A DNA stretch of 64,000 bases from Haematococcus lacustris (taxonomy: Eukaryota > Chlorophyta > Chlorophyceae > Chlamydomonadales > Haematococcaceae), in contig JASKMD010000006.1 of NCBI GenBank assembly GCA_030144725.1, positions 12,189,190 through 12,253,189 of the forward strand. The letters run 5' to 3'. This document shows, piece by piece, positions 31,349-43,300 of the stretch. The notes under the pieces were generated by a model. The model ran no database searches. It saw only the letters and a list, made by a program, of their open reading frames with translations, and had not been told where the DNA came from. How positions within the stretch are numbered: position 1 is the first letter of the stretch; each line of letters starts with the position of its first letter. A program made the translations under genes and the position numbers.

Positions 31349-33521
31349 TCAGGAGCGCACAAACTGCTGGCCGGACTGCTGGTAGCTGGCCACCATGCTG
31401 CGCCCCAGCTGGCAGACGCCCAGGTGGCTGAGGTGGATCCACTGCGGGATGACCCCTGGCAGAGTTGCGTTGAAAAACTCCAGGCCCTGCATGGCGCACA
31501 TGCATCCTTGTGGCTGGGTGTAGGCACCAGAGCCCGGTGGCCTCTTCCCAGGAGACATGTCACCATTACCACTGCTACCACAGGAGCAGTTTGGTGGCAT
31601 GCACTTTGCAGCACTGAAAGGACCCACCCACCCACCCACCCACCCACCCACTGAAGGGCCCACTACAACATTGCCATGGATAACTAGTTTCGGATAACTA
31701 GTTTTGGATAACTACTTGCCCGTTGCACCGCTTGCTTCTCTTGTGCCATGGACCATGGTGGGGTGATCATCACTCCACGAATCTCTCGGGAAACCCAAGT
31801 TGCTTGAATAAGCCACCGCCCGTTTTTATGCACATCGCGTGATGGTTAAGAAGAAGCGGAAGGGCACCGACAAGCATAAGAAGGGCCCAGCAAAGAAGTT
31901 GAAAGGTTCGTGTCCCTAGCCGACTGTGAGCTACCCGAGTTACGCGCTGTGTAATAACCCGTCGCTCCTGTTGGTTCCATCGCAGCGTCTCGTTCCCTTC
32001 AAGGGGAACAACGACGGGAGCGCCGAGATGGCTGGGGAACGAACAGACGTCAAGTGAGTTGCCGCCCCCGCCTTATGTGTCCCCGCACTGTTTGTGGTCC
32101 CGCATGGTTCTCGCGAATAAAGCTGCAGCGGTCGAGGGCTCACCTCCATGTCCACCGCCGGCAGCGGCTGCTGGGTAGGATCCCTCAACACCTCGTCCTG
32201 CTGGTCCCGCACGATGCGAATCCACGGGAACAGGGTATCCCGGTTTACCACTGCCTGTCGCGCCACCACCACCGGCAGCCGCGGGTGCAGCGACGCGAAC
32301 TCCTTGCGCACCGCCGCCAAGAAGTTGCGCAGGTTCGCGGCGTAGTTTGCGGCAGCAACGATGTCTTGTGGGTAGTAGGCGTCTGACTCGCCTTGCACCC
32401 ACAGCATGCCGCGAAGCCGTGCCGCAGGGCCTGCTGCACGCATGGCAGCCCACGTGCCGTTCACCATTGCGTTGTAGCGGTCCACGCCTGGCGACCAACT
32501 TAGCTGCGGCGCGGCCACAGAACAGCAGCATGGGCTGTTGCTGGAAGAGCGGTTCCAGTAAAAACATTTTTTCAACACAGTGACTGGAGCAGTGGGTATG
32601 AGGGGGCAAGTGGATGAAGGATGTGGCTCCATGCTGGCAGGGCACTCGGTAGCTTTTTCTTCAAGACATTCAGCAGGCACTCTAGGCTTCTCACCTTGAG
32701 ACTAGTAGAGCCAATGGCCGCCGGTACAAAGCCCACTCTGTAGGACAGGTTGGCTGCCAGGATCCCGTTCCCAAAGGCAATGTCAGGTCCTAGGGTCAAG
32801 CCACATGTGGAGCCTGTGCAGCCATTGCTGATGCAGCCCACGCATGGCTGGGCATCTGTCCATGCCCGGGTGGCCAGCGGAAACATGAGCAGCCTGCCTG
32901 GTCTTGGCTGGACACAATCAGGACCCATTCTGGAGTAATCGGTGCCATCAAAGGCATTCTCGCCCACCATGTTGCTCTGGCCTGCTAGGATCCAGACATC
33001 CAGGGTCTCGGGGTCGTCAGGCAGAGGGCTTGAGCGTGGAGGTGAGGGTGGCGCTGGGGGCGAGGGAGGGGCAGGAGGCAAGGATGGTGGGGGTGAGGGC
33101 ATTGGTGGGGTAGGGCAGGGGCTGGGAGGGAGGGGGGAGGGGCTTGGGCTGGGAGAGGGAGGGGAGGAGGGTGGGCTGGGTAGGTATTGAGGAGAGGGGG
33201 ACTGCGGTGAAGGAGGGGAATGAGATGGTATCACATTGGAAGGAGTAGGGCGTGGTGGGGCAGCAAGTGCTGCAGAAGGGGTGGCGGGTCGACGTGTAGG
33301 AGGTGTATATGGTGGTGGTGGAGGAGGGGGAGGGGGGCGGATACGAGGTGACAACAGTGCTTGAGCTGGAGGCCTGCGGCACAGCGCTCATCGCCTTGTT
33401 TTACTGGCAGCCAGTGGCTGTCAAGTGATGTCAGCAGCACTGACCTGGGAGGTCTGACAGCCTGTGTGTCCCAGCATAGCATCACAGCCAGAAGCAGCCC
33501 AACGGGCCAGAGCCGTGCCAT
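31349..33521 (-). CDS. Secreted SASA/sialate-O-acetylesterase-like esterase with Pro-rich linker
   Basis: Four exons, 33521-33445, 33373-32695, 32503-32144 and 31603-31349, give 456 residues in frame. Residues 1-20 (MARLWPVGLLLAVMLCWDTQ) form a signal peptide. A roughly 100-residue Pro/Ser-rich linker of the pherophorin/extensin type follows. Then comes the carbohydrate-esterase domain: VWILAGQSNMVGENAF (block I, nucleophile Ser in GQSN), FVPAAIGSTSL, GMLWVQGESDAYYP (second signature, GES) and the C-terminal IHLSHLGVCQLG, whose His fits the catalytic base. Family members remove acetyl groups from sugars; here the substrate is probably a wall or matrix polysaccharide, by inference. A start at 33533 is equally possible. 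A short basic plus-strand frame lies inside the last intron. Confidence 0.85.
31620..31651 (+). repeat. CACC tetranucleotide run
   Basis: About eight CACC units in the esterase's last intron, just upstream (in the gene's sense) of exon 4. Confidence 0.8.
31842..32053 (+). CDS. Possible lysine-rich short gene start, antisense in the esterase intron
   Basis: Exon 31842-31905 (MVKKKRKGTDKHKKGPAKKL...) ends before GTTCGT. Exon 31986-32053 continues in phase (SRSLQGEQRRERRDGWGTNR) to a GTGAGT donor. The 44 residues are extremely basic, like the N-terminus of a nucleolar or ribosome-biogenesis protein, but no family is identified. No third exon is found. Without splicing, the frame stays open to 32386, antisense to the conserved esterase exon. 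It could be the displaced start of another gene or a chance frame. Confidence 0.3.
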
Positions 33522-34112
33522 GGGCCCTTGCACCTTGGACGCTTGTCTCTTTCACGGCACTGGCTGATGTATCTACAGCCGACAAGTCATGAGCACGGAC
33601 GTTGACTTTGATGCCGACAAAGGGGGTGCGGCCCAACTCTCCTACGTAACTGCCCAGCGTGGGTGGTAATCTATGCGAGTACAGCTGGACGCGTAAGTAA
33701 AGCAATCTGTGATTTGTCGCACAAATCAGCCTTACCCGTATCAGACTACTAGCGGGCTGATGCGTGTATCAATGGCAGTTGTGACGTGACAGCGGCGGAG
33801 TCCAAGTCCCACGTCCAAGGTTGACACGCATGCTCAGATGTGTTTAGTCACATGGCTGGTGATGCACGACGTACTCAGCCTCCTCATCCCTCACTAGTTT
33901 ACACATGATGTGCCAGACTAGCGAGCAAACATAGCTTGTGAACATAAAGATAATTGTGATATGACATGTCACATAGGATATAACTGGGGCCACTAACTGC
34001 TTGGGGACCGGTAGGATGGAGAAACTGGCATGTTGGCATGACCTTTGGGTGTGGCAAGGAGTGCGCATCAGGTGTGCACATCATTAGCACAACACTAATA
34101 CCCGCAGCAGTA
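33522..34112. other. Upstream region of the esterase, no gene seen
   Basis: Contains the esterase 5' leader and promoter on the minus strand. A minus-strand open stretch runs to about 33705 but is not joined to a recognisable protein. The 33780-34100 part is AT-richer and featureless. Confidence 0.45.
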
Positions 34113-34330
34113 CCGGGCTGTCAGGAATGTGCTACCATGGATGGGGTTTGTTGTCATCAAGGGTGCACCCGTTTACCCACAGGTCAACACCTCGACATGT
34201 CTTGCATGGATGTCTCGACATGCATGTGTGGTGCCCCTGTTACAGCTGATGGTAATGGTATTGGTGGTGGCGTGATACACTTTTGATTAAGGCAGCGGCG
34301 GAGTCGTCCTTGCGATGCTTGGGGGAGGTA
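34113..34330. repeat. Segment duplicated at 45800-46016
   Basis: Shares CTGTCAGGAA.GTGC.ACCATGGATG, AAGGGTGCACCCG, CCCACAGGTCAACACCTCGACATGTCTTGC and GGGGGAGGT with 45800-46016, in the same order and orientation. It includes the 3' untranslated region of the receptor cyclase. Confidence 0.85.
34240..34244 (-). terminator. UGUAA poly(A) signal of the receptor cyclase
   Basis: TGTAA on the minus strand, about 103 nt after the TGA at 34347-34349. It is the chlorophyte poly(A) motif at a plausible distance. Confidence 0.55.
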
Positions 34331-34346
34331 GCCAGGAATAGAGTCA

Positions 34347-37300
34347 TCACATTGCAGGCGGCTGCTGTGGCCTGCTGAGCTGCAGCCCTGGTGCGCTGAG
34401 CCCCAGCCTGTCCGCTGCCTCCAGCTGGGCCCTGCTGGTGTGGGGCGCCAGGGCCACCTGCAGCAGGACCACCTGGCCAGGGATGCCGCGCAGCTCCCTC
34501 TTGCCCAGGGGCCGGGCCACCAGGGGCGGCAGCAGACCAGGCAGGCACAGCGGCTGGCCCTGGGAGAGCAGTGAAGCTGAGGGGCGCTCAGCACCCTCAC
34601 CACCAGCCCCACTGCCTGCCTGTGTGCTGCTGCGCAGCTGCTGCTGGGCCTCATGCCACTGGGCTGTGACTGAGCTCACTGCACCACTGCTGGGAGGGTC
34701 TTGAGGTGGAGGGTGGCTGACATCCAGTACAGCTGGCCCAGGGGCAGGGCCGGTCACCAGCTCAACCTCTTGTCTGCCTTGCGCTGCACCAGGCTGGAAG
34801 GAGACAACACGCTTGGGCTGGGCAGTGGAGCTGTGTGTTGACCTGGCAATGGAGCTGCCAGCCTGCTTGCTGCCCTGGGCTGACCAGCTGGCTGTGCTGG
34901 CGGCTGGCTGGTCTGCAGCAAGTGATGCCAAGGCCCGAGCTTCCTTGGTGGTGATGATGGGCTGTAGGGCAGCCAGGGTGTTGGCCCAGGCTGTCTCAGA
35001 GCACCAGACCTGTGGTCAGTGCACCAGCAAGCCAAAGGATTTTAGAGCATGCCAATAGGGAGCAGCTTCATCAAGGCCCTGTAAATGGCTTCGTAAAGCC
35101 AAAGGACAATAGAGCATGCCGGCATGCAGTAATGAACGAGGTGGTCAGGGTTCAATCAACCAAGAGCACACTCAGGCCACAGCCACGGGGCGGCCATGAA
35201 GGGAACATGGTGGTCAGGGCCCAGTGAACGGCTTGACGCCTTGTATCGCCATAGCTATGCAACAGCTATGATGCTTCATGAACCCACCCACCTGGCCTGA
35301 CACTGCCAAGCCGTTGATGCGTGCAGCCCGGTTCAGGCAGCGACCCCGGTAGTTGAAGCGACCATTGGTAGGCGTCAGGTCACAGGCCACCTCACCCACA
35401 TCTACACCCACCTGCACACACCCATCCAACAAGTAAACAGTTATGTCTTTCATCAGAATGAGCCATAGAAGGATCTTGTGCACTCTAACGGTGCATGCTG
35501 AGGGTGGCCATCAAGGTCAGGGCCTAGTCTTGATCACATGGCCACAACACCCATAGAGCACCTGGTCAGGCTGCCATGGTCAGGCTGCATAGGTGAAGTG
35601 GTGGTCACCTTAAGTCGCAGGCCTCTAAGCAGACGCACAGTGCCTTGCGCTGCAGCCCTCTGCTGCTGCCCCTCATCATCCCCGGTGGCAGGGGCCTGGG
35701 TGACACCGGCCTTGCTGCCAGAGGTGTCCAGGCATGCTGTCATCTCCTCCCCAAACAGGCTGTCCAGCAGCGCCTGTGGCCAGTCCATGTCCATGCAGGT
35801 GGTGAGGGTGAGCAGCGCCCAGTGCAGGCACTGCAGGCTGCAGGGGAAGGCGGCCAGCACCATGCCCTCCTCCTCCGCGCTGGACACCCAGTAGCCAGCA
35901 GGCAGCTGTGGCCCCGACACATGCAGCAGCAGGCGCTGGGCAGCGGCCTGGTACAGGGCCACGCACTCCTGCAGGCAACAGCAAGGGAAGAACTTGAGAA
36001 GCTGACCATGTGCTGGCTATGTCCAGGAGTGCTTTGCTTGACAGGATCAAGAAAGGCGGGGCCTCAGACAAGTGCTGTTGCTTGTATACCTAGCTGAAGC
36101 TACGCTGATGCCAAGCATGCTTGCATTGTCTTCCTGGTGCTGAGGCAGACCCCTGCAGGCCATGCTCACCTTGGCCAGCTCTGCATTCCAGGCCTTGAGG
36201 TGGGACAGTCCCACCACTGACATGAAGGCAATGGCAGCTGTGCCATAAGGAGCGTGCAGCACACCTGGCTGCACCTGTCTCAGCGTCCTGAACAGCAAGC
36301 AGCCAGCACCACACTATGACGGCCTGCTCTTTCCTCGTCAGCTGCTCAGCTCCCCCTGTGCCGCTGCAGCCGCCTCACCTCAGCGGCCCCAGGGCCCACA
36401 GGCGGTGAGCATGGTCCGGGGTGTTCAGGCAGGCGCAGTACAGCTCCAGGGCCGTGGCGCCCTTGCCCTCACCCAGCGCCACCAGGTGCTGCCCCATGTG
36501 CACCACGCTGATGCCAGCAGCCCGCAGCTCCTCAACAGGCAGCTGCACCACCAGACCATGATGACATTCAATTGCTATGTATACGGCTGGCACATGCAGT
36601 GTGGTTGTTGTGTAGTCACACCCCATCACACAACCAGCATTGGTGCTGTCTGCTTGGCTTTGCCTACCTTGACAAAGGTGGCAGCACTGAGCGTGACCTG
36701 ACCCCCATGAGCACAAGCCTGCATGGCGGCAGCAGGGTAGCAGCAGCAGGGCAAGGTCAGTGCCACATAAGCATGACCTGAGGGGTATGAGGGCTGGCTG
36801 CAGCACAGGCCCACCTGCACTGCCTTGGCCAGCACCAGCGCTGCCCCGCCATACGTGATGGAGCTGGCCCCCATGCGCCTCTGCACCAGCACCTCGTCAG
36901 CAGCCAGGCCGGTGTGCAGGCCCTGCAGCAGTGGGCAGCACAGGCATGGGGCAGTGGCCAGCAGGCATTGCTGACTGCGCAGCCACCCTCAGCTGACCAC
37001 TCACCACCCTGACCCTGAGGCCCGCCAGCACAGCGAGGGCGCCAGGCATGGCCGCCTCCACCTCCTGGTACAGCTCACACAGCCGCTGCCAGCCCACCCT
37101 GACTTGGCCAAGGGGTTGCGCAGGAGCCTCCTTGCTTGATGGTTGTGACATGGATACCTGTAGGTCAGGCTATATACATCAGTAAGCTTGGATTGTATGC
37201 TTCAGCTTTTGTTGGCGGTGTCCTGGCAGGGCATGTCTTGTTACATAGTTGATCATTTATGCCACCCCAGTCCCATAGATCCCTGCACGTGAAGGCATGC

Positions 37301-40300
37301 AGCCGCACGTCCAGCATGTCACACACGCCTTTCAACTCGAATTCAAACCTAGCTTAAACTCGGAGTTATGCATCCAGTACTATAAGGGTGAACAGCATCC
37401 TTGCAAAGCCTTAAGTATAAAGAGTACTCATTAGTGCTGGAATTCTTGTTTTATCTTCTTGCATGCTGTCCAGTTTTTCTTACATCTCCCTCAACCCAAC
37501 TTTCCTCGTTTCGTACCAGGTTTGTACCAGGTTTCAAGGCAAACAATTCAACTTTGCTCTCACTGATTTCTGCGAGTGCGCACTTCTGACTTAAGCCTTT
37601 GCCAGTCACTTGCCTGCGTCCTGTCACCACGCTCTGATTGCCAGGGAGCTGTCGTTGCCATCTGGCGTGCTGCATGGTGCGCCATCAAGCCCAGAAGCCC
37701 CTGCAACACGGTGGCTCACACCACGGAGCAACAGGCATGAGTGCTTATGCTCATTGCATAGAAAGCCACATTAGTCAGGCAGGGAGGCAGGCAGGGAGCA
37801 TGGCTGTCGATATCTCACCTCGCCTGCTCCTTGCAGGTGCGAAGACGGCGCTTGAAGTCGAGCCATGGACTTTGAACTATGAAGGCTGGCTCCTGCTCTC
37901 GCCATTGCTTCTAAGATGCCCACCAGGTATGTGCTGACTTTTGGTGGCTGCCTAATCTGCAAGCTAGTCATCGACCCAACATGCTCAACTGTTTCAGATG
38001 CAAACACAGGATTCATGTGCTGCGCATTTAATGAGGACCCCAGGAGTACAGCGGGTGCTTCTTGACTTGACCATGTATCTATCTTTCCTGTCAGATCAAC
38101 TGACTGGCTGGCTGAGCAAGGTCCCTGTACTGCCTCAGATCCCATGAGCAGTTGCTGGTTTGGTTTGGTACTGGATGGCAGCTTGCTTGCACTCTGAGTG
38201 GCACTAGCGGCAGACGTCAGCATCAGTCGCGACAATGTCTGATTGCTGGCGTTAGTGCAGCTGCCTGAGGTTCCTGTCGCACACGAGCCTGGCCACACAG
38301 GGGCGAGGCACAGCGGCTGGCCAGGGCTGCCCTCTGCAGCGAGCTCCACAGGCCACTGGCTGCACCTCAGCAGCGCATCCTGCACAGCAAACACACACGC
38401 AGGGTGCAGTGGAGGGGCTAGACATGCTGTCTTTCCTTTGCCATGCTGGGCACTCCTGCCTCACTGTCTTGCACCTGGCTCACCTGCAGCTGGGTGGCAA
38501 AGGCGACGGCTGCCTGAGGGGAGTGGAAGCACAGGAGGAAGCTGCAGGGCAGCAGGCAGCAAGGAGCAGGGATGTCAGCCAGCCTGGCGTGTGATGATGG
38601 CTACGCACCCCTGCCCTGCTGACCCTCACCTGTCGCCCTCAGTGGCCCACTCATAGCCTGAGCTGTCCAGGGCCAGCCGCCTGACCTGCAGGCCACAAGA
38701 GGAGGGCAGGGGAGGCACTCGGGCCACAGCTATTGAGCCTCAGGTCAAGGTACCATATGATGACTCACCAGCTCATCATGCAGCTTCATGCTGACCTCCA
38801 TCACCCCGGCTGGCATTGTCTCCTGCACATCAACAGGCACACTTCAATGGCAGGGCACCAGCGCTGGCCTGTGACTGCCACTGCCACGCATTGCTGCTTA
38901 CCCATAGCTTGCTGGAGCCCTGCACATCCGTGATGACCAGGGTGGCCTTGTCGCCAGCAGCAGGCGGCAGCACATGGCCCATCAGGGAGCGCTGCAGCTT
39001 GGCATTGCGGCGCAGGTGTGTGATGATGACGGCCAGCAGCAGCACCAGCAGGGAGCACACCGCTACTGGCACGGCAATCACAGTGACCAGCACAGGTGTG
39101 GTCAGACCAGGTGAACCTGCACAGCACCATGACAGTGCAACAGCCTTGGCACAGTCAGGTTGCATGCAAACCACATTGGTAGCAGCTTGGTTTTAGTAAG
39201 TGCCCTGCTGTTGCTCTCCCTGTTGCTGCTTGCCTGCAGGAGGTCACTGCAGCTGCAACTGACCTGCTGGTGGTGGGCTGGGAGGGGCTGGTTGAGGTGG
39301 CTGGGCAGGTGGCACAAAGCCAGTGGTGCCCCACAGCTGCTCCCTGAAGGCTGCGGCACCCAGATTATCCCTCACCACCCTCAGGCTCGTAGTCATGGCG
39401 TCCATTGCAGCGGCAAAGTCAGTGGGGCGGCCGGCACTGCGGGGCACCTGTACCACAGGGCAGCCATATGGCACTTGCGGGCTGAGAAGCATGAGGCATG
39501 GTCTTTAAGTGAGACATGCACAATTCGTCACGCATGACTGTCAGACAACACATTACTGCTGCTCAAGCCAAGAAGGCGTCGGCTGCAGCAGAGCAAATTG
39601 GCAGCCAGGTCAGCTCATGCAGCAACACCTGCAGCAACACCTGCAGCAACACCTGCAGCAACACCTGCACAGGCAGCCAGGGCAGCTCCGGCAGCAACAC
39701 CATACCCACAAGACCCTCCGATGTTGGATAAATAGTTACGACCACTGCCTGATAGCCCACACATAACGTGAGAAATAAAGAAGATTGACAAAGATATAAG
39801 TTTCTTTTCGAAAATACTGTCCAGTATCTAGGCATACTGTTTAGTATTTTTAGTTCTCTTCACCCCCATTTTCCCTCGATAATCCCGTTTTACCCCCATC
39901 ATCTCCGAGAAAATGCTATGTTGTGCTATGTGGCTTCAAGTCAAATCATTCAACTTGCTCCCACTGATTGCTGAGAGAGAGCCTCCGCAACCGAGCACCC
40001 AACCTGATGTTCACAGCCGCATGGCCCTGCCGGGTGCCTGTGCCTTGATTTCTGCAATTGCCCGGGACCTGATGTGCACCAGCAGCGACTAGAGGTGTTC
40101 ATTGATTCTACTCGCCCACAACACATCCTATACCTACCTAGAACCATAATGTGATCAGTGAGCAGAGAACCAGACTGATCAGGGGGGTACTAGGGCACAA
40201 TTACCCTATCCAACTGTGGGTCTGTGGGTAGCCTCACTTGTGGCACGTTCCCTCCATGCGACTGGAGACCACAGGGCACCTGATCAAAACTGACTGCTTG

Positions 40301-43300
40301 ACAACAAACACAAATGCAGAGTGCAGTGAAGGGGCTCAGAGTGATGGAAGTGATATGAGCACAAGAGGCAGCAGGCAATGAACGTGCTTCTGCAAGAGAA
40401 CCAGCTACGCAAGCTGGCTATGTTGCCCACATGCTTTACTATGGCAACGTGGCACAGCTGTTGGCTGGGCAGGCTAACGGGTAAGCAGGCTTCTGGGTGG
40501 AGTGCAGCTGACTGAGTATAATCGTGCAGCTTGCGCATCGGGGCTGCAGGCCTGAGTTTGTTAGAAATGTGAGGCATACTCGCATACAGCGACTGAGAAG
40601 CATGGCATGTGTGTTGCAGCATGAAGCGATGTTGCTGATGATAATTTTGATGACCTTAAACATCCCTTGATCTTGATAGCACAAAAATTGGGGGCGGCGG
40701 AAACCGGAATTGCTGGGTGAATACTGATTTAGATTGAATACTTCGTCGTCAATAATTCTTTTCTGTATTGCTGTAGAAGTGGACCCTGTCGACAGAGGAT
40801 GGCAGTGTTGCTGCCCACCTTGGTATGCGCCACCTCGTTCCCTAGGAGGGAGTTTAGAGCACCATAGATGAAGTACAGAGGGTATTGGCTATCTGCATCA
40901 GTCCATGGCGCAAGGCAGTGGGTGGTAGTCACCACTAAAGAAGGAACGAAATTACTCGAACTAAGATGCTGCGAATTGGCAGCCAACCGTCTGCCGGCAA
41001 CCCACCTGCAACCCGCCACTCCATGGCAGTGCCGGGCAGTGTCAGGATGGTTGTCAGGGCTTTGTCATAGGCCTGGCCGCAGCACACCACATTGTGTCAG
41101 CAGACAAGCAGACGGGTAGCGCAGGCGCAAGAGGTCAGGCGCTGCCATCACTCTCCAGCATCCACCTCTCGATGCACCTCGGCTGAAAAGGGCCACCCAC
41201 CCGGACATCAGTGTAGTTGTAGCCGTTGGAGGACCACAGAGTGATGCCTGGCTGGTCCCACGGCTCACCCACTTGGTACACCAGGCGCCCTGTGCAACAA
41301 CACCAGTCGCAGCACAGCTGGATCCATTGCACCAGGCGCCCTGTGCAACAACAACTGCATCACACCGTTGCACAGCCGTAATCATGCATTGCATTCAGGG
41401 CTGTTGGCTAGCCAGAGCAGGTGGAGCCGGCTGGAGCTGTGCGGGAGCTGTGGTGGACATGCCAGCTCTGCCAGCCAAGGGCAAGGAGTACCCCGAGCTG
41501 GACTGCAGGCGGCTGCGAGACCAGCCACCCAACGCCTAGCAGCAACGGCAGGATACTGCTGGGGCACAGTAGTGTGCCCCCCCTCTTGAGCTTTCATCAG
41601 CTTACAACCTAGTGCATGCATGTCATGCCTACTCTAGGCTATGAACCTGCCACGTGGGTCGGGCAATAGTGTAGGTGAATGGCGCCCATGCCATGTGCAT
41701 GGGAACATAACTCGACACAGACAAAACACCACCCCTAATGAGGGTCAATCTGCTGTTGGGAAAGCATGAAAGCATGACTCATTCAGTAAAACTCGGCATG
41801 CCGGATGCATGGGGAACATCAGGAATCAATGCCTATGCCTTACCTGAGCTGCGGAAAGGGGCATAGGTGCTCACTGGTGCCCACAGCATCGCGAGCTGCA
41901 CACCAAAAGCAAAATGTTCACCAGGTGCGGCCGCGCTGCAACAATAGCTGTGGGTAGCTGGAGCAGGCTGACTGGTAAAACGATGGCAAGCTGATGTGTT
42001 GCAGCAGTGCTAACAGCATTGCCTAACTGCCTGATGCTACTGTTTCTGGCCCTGTCGTGGCCGATGGGATGCGGCAGGGTACATAGAAACATGAAAAGAT
42101 AGGTCTTAGCTATTGTGCCGCATGCAAGTGATGACCGCAAGTGTTGATGGCACGGGGGACACAGTCACACTGCACAACTCCCTCACTCCCCGTCCACTGA
42201 CCGGTCCAGTGGGAGCACCTGCACAGTAGTGTGGCAGTGGGTTGTCTTCAGCAAATGACACTCTGAGCTTTGCAGGTGGCTGGGAAGCTAAATCGCCAGC
42301 CCTCTGGACATGCAAGGATGGCCCTTTGGATGTGTCCTTTGGAGGTGCCCTTCGGAGGTGTGAGAGTGATGTGGCGGAGTAACACGCTGGTATGAGCAGG
42401 TATGAGTCGGTATGAACTGCTATGTGCTTAGTGGCGCAATGCCTGCGAAGAAGCGGCCCAGTACCGCGGAGCAAGAGCCTGCTGTGGCACAGTAGTGTGT
42501 GCCCCCGCTTTGTTGAGCTGTCATCAGCTCGCAATGAGTGCATGTTTGTCATGCCAACTCTACATCACAGCCCTCCCGAGCCATGTGTATGCCATGTGCA
42601 TGGGAACTCCACACAGACAAAAACACCGTTTTGTAGAGGTCCACACTGAGTGTTTCACTGCAATGAAGGCTCTAGGCTGAGGGCCAAGGTGCTGCACAGC
42701 ACACACAGCACTTACTGAGAAACGCAATTAGGTCGTACACCGCGCTCCTCAGCTCTTGTGGTACAAGAGTGCTCATGCTCAAGAGGATAATGTTCTGGTA
42801 GCGTGAAGGTGACAGATTGGCCCAGCTACCCGCCAGCCTGCACACAACAGGACATTGTAAAGCAAACCCCGACTTTTTGGACAAATAGTTTGTGCACCGA
42901 TGCTTTGCACTAGAGACTCACACGCTGGCACGTTGGCTGTTGCACAGTTGGGGAGTGCAGGGCACCAGCTGCATGGTGCTGCGGTCCAGCACCTCGGTGC
43001 TGGCAGGCAGAGGGGAGATGCCTAGCTGCCTGCAGGGATGGGAGCAGTGCAACAGCCTGGTGAGGGGCAGCGTTTGGCGTTTATGCGGCAGCAGGCATGC
43101 AGATACTAGCATGCCTTGCTCAACTTACCCCATCAGCTGTGGGTTGCTGCCCACTGGGTTACAGCTCTTGAAGATGCTGGCGCCAGCCAATGCTACTGCG
43201 CATTGGCTCATGTCAATGTAGGCTGCAGTGTCAAATGTCCTTAAGAAGGGTGACAGTGCCCACATGATGTGCAGTACCTGCAACAGAGCCACACCTGGGT

